Shown: positions 9,001 to 12,809 of the stretch, piece by piece
Layout of the letters: each line of letters starts with the position of its first letter
Numbering within the stretch: position 1 is the stretch's first letter
Assembly: GCA_028565715.1 (NCBI GenBank)
Contig: JAOXYC010181135.1
Span: 1 to 12,809 of the forward strand
Source: Phoronis pallida
Lineage: Eukaryota > Phoronida > Phoronidae
DNA: 12,809 bases
Reading direction: 5' to 3'
The notes under the pieces: model-generated
Seen by the model: only the letters and a program-made list of their open reading frames with translations
What the model was told of the DNA's origin: nothing
Database searches by the model: none
Made by a program: the position numbers and the translations under genes

Positions 9001-10159
9001 GTATATAACCATACAAAGTGATTCTTACAATGAATGGGAAGTAATACAATCTTTTATTGGACAAGAGTTTGAAAAATCTTTATAGAATGAACCTTTGATG
9101 AGTTCTATGATTTGTTAAAATCAATCCAATAACTTCCCATGAATTATAAAAATCATTTTATCACAAAGTTTAAATAAAAAATGTGGTTGTACACAAATGC
9201 AAACAGTCGCCAGACTAAGACGATGTGGCAATATAAGAAAGTACTACTTAATTTTAAATTATTTGATTATTCGTTACATTTGTATGAATTCTTATTCACA
9301 ATAATCAATGAATTATCATCAATTCTAAACAGTGTGTTTTTGATTTTCAAGCATGATTGTTAAACAAATTGCTTGATGAATTTAATTGATTTGCAGTGTC
9401 TGTATTTCTTTTACAGTTTGTGGTAGAAAAATATACTCTTCAAGATATTCAGAGCTATGTTACCAAAGATGATCTTCGGCAGATGAATTTAAAGTAAGTA
9501 ATTGTACAATAAAAAGATATAACTTTATAAAAAGACTGAGCTAACATATTTATACTCACAGCATGACACTTTGTAATAATTGTACAATGTTTTATCGATT
9601 CTTCTGTAATTAGATGCTCTTGTGTGATCATATAAGGTATTCTAGATCAAATGCATTAAAGGGGTATACATGCTGAACTTGCCCAAATTTTGAATCAGAC
9701 TGATATTATGCCATTTATTTAGTCTTCAATTGATACTTAAACCACTGAATTTTAACACAATCCCTTTTCAGGAAATGGGAGTTATTGTCAATTATTTGGT
9801 TTGTTTGTAAACAACATTGTTTACAAAACAAACCTTATATTGATTATATCTTTGAAATTGTTTGATTTTATTCCAAAAACAAATTTGATTATTGTCAAGA
9901 CAGTAAAATAGCATCCATAAAAACTGCCTTTACCGTCTGGAAAAAAAAATTGTCAATAAAGGATTTTTTACATTTTTTCAAAACAATGCAAATTGTACCA
10001 ATTAGTAAACAAAGTATAAATCTTAAAAGTTGTTTGTTGAAAATCCATGAAAACTAGCATTTATACCCCCTTTACTGCATCACAAAAATACTTGATTGTT
10101 TCAGGGGTGGTATACTGTGTAGAATCTGGCATGCAATTATGGAACATCGGAACACCTGA
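1..10159 (+). CDS. MAP3K5: ASK-family MAP3K (MAP3K5/MAP3K15-like), C-terminal 480 residues, 14 exons, 5'-partial
   Basis: Spliced CDS, joined 1-61, 366-541, 1324-1409, 1805-1889, 4933-5128, 5529-5594, 5969-6047, 6322-6401, 6743-6848, 7695-7848, 8335-8477, 8885-8964, 9417-9493, 10105-10159. It reads 480 codons plus TGA without a break. All introns are GT-AG and phases agree at every junction. In window numbering: kinase subdomains IX-XI at 1-79 ([32 protein letters not shown]), 14-3-3 motif RSVSMP at 104-109, [12 protein letters not shown] at 177-188, helical regulatory region about 190-311 ([10 protein letters not shown]), TSGVST at 324-329, coiled coil about 348-390, SAM domain about 420-480 (KGGILCRIW near the end). 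This order is that of ASK1/ASK3. The family phosphorylates MKK3/4/6/7 in the cytosol under oxidative, ER or osmotic stress; this role is inferred. The N-terminal regulatory domains and most of the kinase lie upstream. Which vertebrate paralog is closest cannot be told; an invertebrate would probably have a single ASK gene. Confidence 0.95.
62..365 (+). other. Intron 1
   Basis: GTAAGG...TTTTACAG, 304 bp of AT-rich sequence. I see no exon-like sequence, repeat or regulatory motif in it. Confidence 0.9.
366..541 (+). CDS. MAP3K5: Exon 2: kinase subdomains X-XI
   Basis: Encodes window residues 21-79 (Thr79 is split). It contains [20 protein letters not shown], a signature of ASK kinases, and [20 protein letters not shown], with the invariant Arg of subdomain XI in DPDKRA. 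It ends in phase 2 before GTATGT at 542. An ATG-started open frame at 345-551 is this exon plus intronic bases, not a separate gene. Confidence 0.96.
542..1323 (+). other. Intron 2, with a perfect 10-bp hairpin
   Basis: GTATGT...TTTCAG, 782 bp. A perfect 10-bp inverted repeat (CTGGTTCTCT at 663-672, AGAGAACCAG at 687-696) encloses a 14-nt loop. A less AT-rich stretch at about 750-1060 carries a 6-bp stem with 3-nt loop at 790-804 and the 10-bp palindrome ACGAGCTCGT at 1031-1040. This stretch may be an old insertion, but I find no terminal repeats. A minus-strand open frame at 751-993 matches nothing I recognise. Confidence 0.8.
1324..1409 (+). CDS. MAP3K5: Exon 3: basic linker ending in the 14-3-3 motif
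   Basis: Encodes residues 79-107 plus one base of Met108. It starts with Lys/Arg/His-rich sequence ([11 protein letters not shown]) and ends DYSRSVS. Family ASK1 has RSISLP around Ser967, the 14-3-3 binding site; here the equivalent RSVSMP (Ser107) runs across the exon junction, with Met-Pro coming from exon 4. Acceptor TTTCAG at 1318-1323; donor GTAAGA at 1410. This exon conserves little outside the motif, so the call rests on the motif, the splice signals and the phase. Confidence 0.88.
1410..1804 (+). other. Intron 3
   Basis: GTAAGA...GATTTCAG, 395 bp, AT-rich. Nothing notable seen. Its phase-1 position splits the Met codon inside the 14-3-3 motif. Confidence 0.85.
1805..1889 (+). CDS. 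MAP3K5: Exon 4: linker after the 14-3-3 site
   Basis: Completes Met108 and encodes residues 109-135 plus two bases of Ser136, beginning [15 protein letters not shown] and ending QRR. The donor at 1890 (AG|GTACAG) was chosen because it alone gives the phase 2 that exon 5 needs. Better-looking GT sites after 1831 (GTAAGC) and 1848 (GTAAGA) would shift the frame. One Ser-Pro site (Ser120) could be a proline-directed kinase target. This is the least conserved exon. Confidence 0.8.
1890..4932 (+). other. Intron 4, the largest intron (3.0 kb)
   Basis: GTACAG...CATTCCAG. Mostly AT-rich unique sequence. A less AT-rich, hairpin-rich block lies at about 2990-3350 and is listed separately. At 4199-4223, GATCAAAT and ATTTGATC form an 8-bp inverted repeat. 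The 17-mer TGATTCATTTGCTAACA at 2539-2555 also occurs at 740-756 in intron 2. I find no further exon matching the ASK linker, and no plausible gene on either strand. Confidence 0.8.
2990..3350. repeat. Hairpin-rich, possibly SINE-like block in intron 4
   Basis: Less AT-rich than its surroundings and rich in short inverted repeats: TTTACAG/CTGTAAA (2997-3003, 3064-3070), AATCTACT/AGTAGATT around 3145-3175, and AGGTGAAA/TTTCACCT (3219-3226, 3239-3246) around a 12-nt loop. TAGCCTGTTAGCGTGG followed by GATTGTTCAGTCC loosely resembles tRNA-type A and B boxes, but neither matches well. I see no terminal repeats or target-site duplication. It could be an old SINE, another dispersed repeat or a structured intronic RNA; the identity is unproven. 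Confidence 0.3.
4933..5128 (+). CDS. MAP3K5: Exon 5: Ser/Pro-rich linker and conserved [12 protein letters not shown] block
   Basis: Completes Ser136 and encodes 137-201. The first part is low complexity and phosphorylatable ([15 protein letters not shown], then [10 protein letters not shown]), with three Ser-Pro sites (152, 157, 162). It leads into [20 protein letters not shown] (177-196), a near-exact match to the block after the linker in ASK1/ASK3, and ends in phase 0 before GTATGC. This block confirms the family. Minus-strand frames across this exon are shadows. Confidence 0.96.
5129..5528 (+). other. Intron 5
   Basis: GTATGC...TTTCCAG, 400 bp, AT-rich, with a T8 run near 5144. No other feature seen. 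Confidence 0.9.
5529..5594 (+). CDS. MAP3K5: Exon 6: start of the helical regulatory region
   Basis: Encodes residues 202-223 ([20 protein letters not shown] and two more residues). It fills the interval between ILTEE and EHLKKLL, which in ASK1 is about the same length. It is 66 nt and phase 0 at both ends, the only symmetric internal exon in the window, so skipping it would keep the frame. Acceptor TTTCCAG, donor GTATGA. Confidence 0.88.
5595..5968 (+). other. Intron 6
   Basis: GTATGA...CGTTACAG, 374 bp, AT-rich; nothing notable. The open frame at 5540-5770 overlaps exon 6 in another frame and is not a gene. Confidence 0.9.
5969..6047 (+). CDS. MAP3K5: Exon 7: helical regulatory region
   Basis: Encodes residues 224-249 plus one base of Asp250 ([20 protein letters not shown], then GLRANI). 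It matches the ASK1 segment with EHI, SLREFV and DRK. This is part of the helical C-terminal region that recent domain surveys describe as HisK-N-like or globin-like in ASK kinases (from memory). Ends in phase 1 before GTAAGA. Confidence 0.94.
6048..6321 (+). other. Intron 7
   Basis: GTAAGA...GTTTTTAG, 274 bp, AT-rich; nothing notable. Confidence 0.9.
6322..6401 (+). CDS. MAP3K5: Exon 8: helical regulatory region
   Basis: Completes Asp250 and encodes 251-276 ([20 protein letters not shown], then YVLQEA). It corresponds to the ASK1 helix pair ending VVLFGFQDA. Phase 1 in, phase 0 out; donor GTAAGA at 6402. Confidence 0.93.
6402..6742 (+). other. Intron 8
   Basis: GTAAGA...CATTTTAG, 341 bp, AT-rich; nothing notable. 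Confidence 0.9.
6743..6848 (+). CDS. MAP3K5: Exon 9: conserved IKPHW helix block
   Basis: Encodes residues 277-311 plus one base of Gly312. The segment [20 protein letters not shown] is almost superimposable on the ASK1 block around IKPHWMFALD and is the most conserved part of the C-terminal half outside the kinase. Phase 0 in, phase 1 out; donor GTATTG at 6849. Confidence 0.96.
6849..7694 (+). other. Intron 9, with partial duplicates of exon 10
   Basis: GTATTG...GATCTAG, 846 bp and very AT-rich. Its second half holds a 101-bp copy of the exon-10 3' splice site plus the first 39 bases of exon 10 (7399-7499), a 20-bp piece resembling the exon-10 interior (7192-7211), and several copies of the intronic motif ACAAAATCTACA. 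The open frames at 7223-7408 and 7552-7758 (minus) are AT-rich chance frames. Confidence 0.85.
7399..7499 (+). pseudogene. Truncated duplicate of the exon-10 acceptor and 5' end
   Basis: Aligns with 7633-7733, offset 234 bp and equal length. The final 42 bases (7458-7499) are identical to 7692-7733, covering TAG at the splice site and the first 39 bases of exon 10. The preceding roughly 59 intronic bases are only about 80% alike and need one small indel each way. Homology stops at 7499. If spliced from exon 9 at 7460, the frame would read [13 protein letters not shown] and hit TAG at 7499-7501. I see no good donor after it. It is either a dead exon fragment or an alternative terminal exon. 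Confidence 0.85.
7633..7733 (+). repeat. Second copy of the 101-bp duplication (real exon-10 acceptor)
   Basis: This is the functional partner of the copy at 7399-7499. It spans the end of intron 9 (polypyrimidine tract and TCTAG acceptor at 7690-7694) and the first 39 bases of exon 10. After 7733 only this copy continues as exon sequence. Confidence 0.88.
7695..7848 (+). CDS. MAP3K5: Exon 10: TSGVST motif and start of the coiled coil
   Basis: Completes Gly312 and encodes 313-362 plus two bases of Arg363. [20 protein letters not shown] contains TSGVST, which is conserved in ASK1. The end, [16 protein letters not shown], begins the C-terminal coiled coil (ASK1 has GRMKIETNRLLEELV). Phase 1 in, phase 2 out; donor AG|GTACAC. 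Its first 39 bases are duplicated in the intron upstream. Confidence 0.94.
7849..8334 (+). other. Intron 10
   Basis: GTACAC...TTCTTAAG, 486 bp, AT-rich, with an A10 run at about 7891. A stretch near 8017-8045 faintly resembles 7505-7535, downstream of the exon-10 duplicate. The acceptor is TTCTTAAG rather than CAG, but it is the only one giving the required phase and the RLLQEL junction. Confidence 0.85.
8335..8477 (+). CDS. MAP3K5: Exon 11: C-terminal coiled coil
   Basis: Completes Arg363 and encodes 364-410 plus one base of Ile411. [20 protein letters not shown] and DKKKHI continue the heptad-like helix from exon 10 and match LLEELVRKEKELQALL in ASK1. In ASK1 this coiled coil mediates homo-oligomerisation. 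The tail ([16 protein letters not shown]) is a variable Ser-rich link to the SAM domain. Phase 2 in, phase 1 out; donor GTGAGT. Confidence 0.95.
8478..8884 (+). other. Intron 11
   Basis: GTGAGT...TTTCCAG, 407 bp, AT-rich. Short similar phrases about 25 bp apart (GAGATCGTAAAG near 8741 and GAGATCGCTAAT near 8759) are the only repeat seen. Confidence 0.88.
8885..8964 (+). CDS. MAP3K5: Exon 12: first helix of the SAM domain
   Basis: Completes Ile411 and encodes 412-437. [16 protein letters not shown] corresponds to TDWLRVNGADEDTISR of ASK1, the first helices of the C-terminal SAM domain. Phase 1 in, phase 0 out; donor GTAAAT. Confidence 0.95.
8965..9416 (+). other. Intron 12
   Basis: GTAAAT...CTTTTACAG, 452 bp, AT-rich. 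The plus-strand open frame at 9181-9363 is a chance frame with no recognisable domain. Nothing else seen. Confidence 0.88.
9417..9493 (+). CDS. MAP3K5: Exon 13: core of the SAM domain
   Basis: Encodes 438-462 plus two bases of Lys463. [20 protein letters not shown] matches FLAEDYTLLDVLYYVTRDDL of ASK1 at most positions. Phase 0 in, phase 2 out; donor GTAAGT is a perfect consensus. Confidence 0.97.
9494..10104 (+). other. Intron 13
   Basis: GTAAGT...GTTTCAG, 611 bp. It contains a strong inverted repeat at 9798-9834, listed separately. An alternative acceptor CTTTTCAG at 9764-9771 keeps phase but gives [11 protein letters not shown], which lacks the family GG-LW motif, so it was not used. The 10-bp palindrome ATTGTACAAT occurs near 9501 and 9579. 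Confidence 0.88.
9798..9834. promoter_or_regulatory. Inverted repeat of forkhead-like sites in intron 13
   Basis: GGTTTGTTTGTAAACAA (9798-9814) pairs with TTGTTTACAAAACAAACC (9817-9834) apart from one extra base, with a 2-nt loop. Each arm carries GTAAACA/TGTTTAC, the core bound by forkhead factors; TTGTTTAC is the known FOXO/DAF-16 element. Binding is inferred from the motif only, and AT-rich introns produce such cores by chance. Confidence 0.4.
10105..10159 (+). CDS. MAP3K5: Exon 14: end of SAM domain and stop
   Basis: Completes Lys463 and encodes 464-480, [17 protein letters not shown], then TGA. It matches GGMLCTLWKAIIDFRNKQT at the ASK1 terminus, one of the clearest end-of-protein matches in the window. 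Acceptor GATTGTTTCAG at 10094-10104. The codons for MEHRNT (from 10139) are also the start of the first unit of a 62-bp tandem repeat. Confidence 0.96.
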
Positions 10160-10309
10160 AGGAAGACTAGTGTATTGCCATGCTTCATCCACTCAGGGTG
10201 ATGGAACATCGGAACGCTCACAGGACTACTGAGTGTTGTGCATGCTTCATCCACATACGATTATGGAACATTGGAACATCCGCAGGAACACAGTGCAATT
10301 CGTGCTTCG
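10139..10309 (+). repeat. 62-bp tandem repeat (2.8 units) across the stop codon
   Basis: Units begin with ATGGAACAT at 10139, 10201 and 10263, exactly 62 bp apart. Units 1 and 2 share their first 15 bases exactly, and CATGCTTCATCCAC further on. Unit 3 is more diverged and fades after about 10309. Unit 1 contains the last six codons and TGA; units 2 and 3 lie in the 3' UTR. Unit 1 matches the ASK family protein, so it is the source and the others are copies. Confidence 0.9.
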
Positions 10310-10999
10310 TTGTCAAACACGCTCATGCATAGTAGGCAGTTTACCGTTCACCAGACAGTGTTAGCTAACCACACAGTGACCAACCAGTGACAGGGTTATG
10401 AAAATGTTGATGGAGTACTTGTTAACACAGTTGTGTGTATCATAGGATCTGACTTCACCCAGCAAGTTCAACATAAACAATGCATACTAGAATTGTGGCA
10501 TTTTGGCTATTTTTTACCATTGATATTGATGTTGGCTTACCATATACAGAATCAGTGAAGGTTTCATCATTTTGAGAGTGGGGTTATATACGGTACACCT
10601 CATTGGTGTAGAAGTCTCCTAGGCTATTTATTCCCCGAATTGTCCCTTGATTATTGATCACACAATAAGGAGTCATCTGGTTAGTTAAGTCAACTACACG
10701 TCTTAGAACAGTTTATACAAGAGTAGATCCATCCTAGGCTATTTATTTTAACATGACTGTTTAACTTAGATGATGAACCTGCGAATGCTATACTTCTGTG
10801 CCAACACATTTGTGTCTGAAATTAACATGGTTAGAATGTCAGGTTAATACAGTGCAGACCATATGTGAGTTATATTCAGGGTTGTTTTGTCCGAGTCTAA
10901 ATATGGAAGTAAGCATAGAGACTAGCGTTTGTGGTTTTACTAATTTTGTTTCAATGTTTTTTGCTATAGCGTTTGTTCTAGGTCATAGTATTAACTGTA
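10310..10999 (+). other. 3' UTR / downstream sequence
   Basis: No gene recognised. There is no AATAAA or ATTAAA on the + strand here, so the transcript end is not obvious. TCCTAGGCTATTTATT occurs at 10617-10632 and again at 10732-10747, a 16-bp direct repeat 115 bp apart. The plus-strand open frame at 10798-11028 has no recognisable domain. Confidence 0.75.
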
Positions 11000-11525
11000 A
11001 AACTAATGCACGTCGTTTTAACTGTTAAATCAGTGCTGTATTTACACTATATACATACAACTAGACTGTACTCCAGCCCCTTCGACTCCGGTCGAGGGAC
11101 TGTAACACTCGCGGGGGGTATACCGAAAGTAGCGATCGGGTTACCGATAGTAGAGATTGTGTTTAAGCGGAGTGACGTCATCCGCATATACTTGGCAATA
11201 CTGGATTAGCGCGCGATTGATTCAGTCTGTCGTTTTCCACGACGGGCTGAGTTCAGTCTAACATACAACTAACGTTTCACAATCTATTCTATTGAATTCT
11301 CAAAGTACAACTTAGTTTGGTGCTGTATTTATTGTAAATGTTTCCCGCCTTATGTGCCACCTAGCCACCAAGAGACCTAAGTTAAGTTAATTTTCTGCCA
11401 AACTTCATTGTACATTTGAGGATGCAATAGATTGTAAAAACCATTGTTGTATATGGATATAGTGTATGTACTATTTAGTGTAAATACAGCATGGAATTAA
11501 CAGTCAAAACACTGTACATTAGTTT
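11000..11525. mobile_element. Inverted-repeat element, non-autonomous
   Basis: The sequence from 11000 inward (AAACTAATG...) matches the reverse complement of the sequence ending at 11525 (...CATTAGTTT) at about 42 of 50 positions, including the 16-mer TGCTGTATTTACACTA. Similarity stops at the outer edges, which marks termini about 526 bp apart. No clear target-site duplication, no transposase. The core at 11087-11275 is unusually CpG-rich. TGCTGTATTTA also appears again internally near 11322. The superfamily is unknown. Confidence 0.65.
11087..11275. promoter_or_regulatory. CpG-dense block with a perfect CRE palindrome
   Basis: About 19 CpG dinucleotides in some 190 bp, against very few in the AT-rich surroundings. 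TGACGTCA (11173-11180) is a perfect cAMP-response/ATF site set in a larger near-palindrome, GCGGAG-TGACGTCA-TCCGC. There is a small hairpin CCCTTCGAC/GTCGAGGG and a local repeat TACCGAAAGTAG/TACCGATAGTAG (11121, 11142). It could be a promoter, an LTR-like remnant or the core of the surrounding element; no gene start is seen nearby. Confidence 0.35.
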
Positions 11526-11552
11526 ATCTTCGTGTTTTTACCTTCCCATATA

Positions 11553-11608
11553 TCGGGTGATTCAGAAAAAACGTTCCGAACTTTGCGGCTTATTTTCTCA
11601 AAATTGGT
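11553..11608 (+). repeat. Left terminal inverted repeat of the MITE
   Basis: Pairs with the repeat at the right end. The first 37 bases differ at only two positions (C/T at base 2, G/A at base 33); the remaining part is degenerate. Confidence 0.88.
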
Positions 11609-12075
11609 ACAAAAGAACAACACAAAACTTTGCATGTGGTTAGACAATTATGTTACCAATAAGATATATAAGTTTCATATTTGAGCATAAAGCAGCATAA
11701 AAATGACAGCCCATGAAAAATGCAAGGAAATTTTTGTCATGTAACAGATTCACAGCGTGCGATTAAAGTGTTCCAATTTTTACACCTTTAAATTACAAAA
11801 ACTGTTCCAAGTTTAAAACTTAATATTTTGTACATGTTTATCTAAACAATAGTCGGGGTTAATTTCAGATCACCAAATTAAGTTTCCAAAAAATAACAAG
11901 CCGTGAAAGATGTCAGGTAAAATTCTGCAAATTACGCGTGTCGTTGGTAGCAATATCGACATGTAGTTTCAGGGTGAGTGTTATACGGTACAATTGTACT
12001 GCCTTTTTTGTAAGTCAAGCCACTAAAGCGTTATTTATCTAACTTCTCGAAATGTTTACCATTCATTTATAACAT

Positions 12076-12081
12076 AATAAA
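12076..12081 (+). terminator. First canonical AATAAA after the stop codon
   Basis: AATAAA (in AATAAATAA) lies about 1.9 kb after the ASK stop codon and inside the MITE. The only earlier common variant is ATTAAA at 11762-11767, also inside the MITE. Use as the polyadenylation signal is an inference; a non-canonical upstream signal is equally possible. Confidence 0.3.
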
Positions 12082-12116
12082 TAACCAGAACCAGAATGTT
12101 GTAGTTGTTTACTCCA

Positions 12117-12172
12117 ATAGTTTCTGAGATATAATGCCGTAAAGTTCGGAACGTTTTTTCTGAATCACCCAA
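12117..12172 (-). repeat. Right terminal inverted repeat of the MITE
   Basis: Inverted copy of the left terminus, ending CTGAATCACCCAA next to TA at 12173-12174. Confidence 0.88.
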
Positions 12173-12809
12173 TATACATGTAATAGGCAGATGCAATATA
12201 CTATGTTGGCCTCAACTGTGTCCCTCCTTGTTGTGTGTTCATTATTTTGGGTATGCTTCTGATCAATCAATTTTGTCAAAATTTTGAATGTTTGATATCT
12301 GCGGGGATTTCTGGAGGGATTTTTAAATTTTTTAAACTTAAAAATTCTGTCATGTAGATGTTGATTTTGTTGTAGGTTCATTATCTTGAGATTGCTTTAA
12401 TGAATGATGAAAATATCTTGTTCTTGGAATTAAGAGTTTATTAGCTGAATCTTATGTTACCAAGGCACTTAGGTGACCAGGAATCTCTCAGAATTCACAT
12501 CATTATTTATCAGCACAACCAAAGTTAGTGGAGGCTCAATTATCATGACAATACATAAGTTGGTGACGTCACTTAGAGGTTTATAAGTAACAAATAATCA
12601 CATATTTTAAATTTACCACCACTGTTGAATACCAAGAATATTCAAGCTTTCATCCAAAATCTTTTCAGCTATAGCTTTTTAGTTATAAGGTTCCAAAAGT
12701 TGAAATCTAGATTTTTTCTGATAAATCATCTAAATTTTTTAAAGTTTTGACTACTCTCGCTTCTGCCACATTGGCATTTTGGATTTTTATACTTAGTAGA
12801 ATATGATGT
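12173..12809. other. Downstream sequence without a recognised gene
   Basis: AT-rich. A perfect TGACGTCA sits at 12564-12571 within GGTGACGTCACTT. No coding sequence, RNA gene or mobile-element terminus seen. Confidence 0.75.

Larger units (their letters stand above)
11553..12172. mobile_element. Tc1/mariner-like MITE, 620 bp, TA-flanked
   Basis: The left end TCGGGTGATTCAGAAAAAAC continues as GTTCCGAACTTT, and the right end is its inverted copy (TTGGGTGATTCAG...). About 35 of the first 37 bases match, and looser similarity continues to about 55 bp. Both ends abut TA (11551-11552, 12173-12174), the target duplicated by Tc1/mariner elements. There is no transposase frame, so it is non-autonomous. 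Inside, 11701-11736 resembles 11889-11928 in direct orientation. A minus-strand open frame at 12109-12381 simply reads through the right terminus. Confidence 0.88.

Noticed and set aside
9764-9800. Alternative last-exon acceptor CTTTTCAG at 9771
   Set aside because: Phase fits, but the product lacks the conserved GG-LC-LW terminus, which the acceptor at 10104 provides.
10047-10254. Overlapping ORFs on both strands around the last exon
   Set aside because: They are alternative frames through exon 14 and the 62-bp tandem repeat; the ASK frame with its conserved C-terminus explains the sequence.
10798-11209. Two consecutive + strand ORFs in the 3' flank
   Set aside because: No domain similarity; the second runs through the inverted-repeat element, and composition is not coding-like.
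11101-11400. Possible solo LTR beginning TGTAACACTCGCGG
   Set aside because: No matching LTR end, target duplication, primer-binding site or polypurine tract; the inverted-repeat element explains the boundaries better.
12109-12381. 90-codon minus-strand ORF at the MITE right end
   Set aside because: It begins in flanking DNA and reads out through the terminal repeat; no transposase catalytic motif.

Overview
The window is intron-rich, AT-rich animal nuclear DNA. It carries one recognisable protein gene: the 3' half of an apoptosis signal-regulating kinase gene (ASK family, MAP3K5/6/15; Ask1 in fly, nsy-1 in worm), read on the + strand. Fourteen exons can be placed by protein similarity, GT-AG splice sites and unbroken phase from position 1 to a TGA at 10157-10159. 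They encode the last 480 residues of the protein; the 5' part of the gene lies upstream of the window. A complete C-terminal architecture (kinase C-lobe, 14-3-3 site, [12 protein letters not shown] block, helical regulatory region, coiled coil, SAM domain) in short exons fits a bilaterian animal, most likely an invertebrate. I cannot name the species.

Layout. Positions 1-541 encode the end of the kinase domain. 1324-1889 and 4933-5128 encode a Ser/Pro-rich linker that includes the conserved 14-3-3 docking motif, split by introns, one of them 3 kb. 5529-6848 encode the helical regulatory region. 7695-8477 encode the coiled coil. 8885-10159 encode the C-terminal SAM domain. The introns are mostly plain AT-rich DNA. 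Exceptions are intron 9, which holds a truncated copy of the next exon together with its splice acceptor; intron 4, which has a hairpin-rich block near 3.0-3.35 kb; and intron 13, which has a forkhead-like inverted repeat. The stop codon lies inside the first unit of a 62-bp tandem repeat that continues into the 3' UTR.

Downstream (10310-12809) there is no convincing gene. It holds two non-autonomous inverted-repeat elements: about 11000-11525, with an unusual CpG-dense core and a perfect CRE, and 11553-12172, a TA-flanked Tc1/mariner-like MITE with a near-perfect 35-bp terminal repeat.

By family knowledge the encoded protein is a stress-activated MAP3K that feeds the p38/JNK cascades. The C-terminal half seen here would control oligomerisation (coiled coil and SAM) and inhibition by 14-3-3. 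I see no wholly new system. The most interesting signals are the exon-10 copy, whose exonic part is unchanged while its intronic part has diverged, and the tandem repeat seeded by the last codons of the gene.
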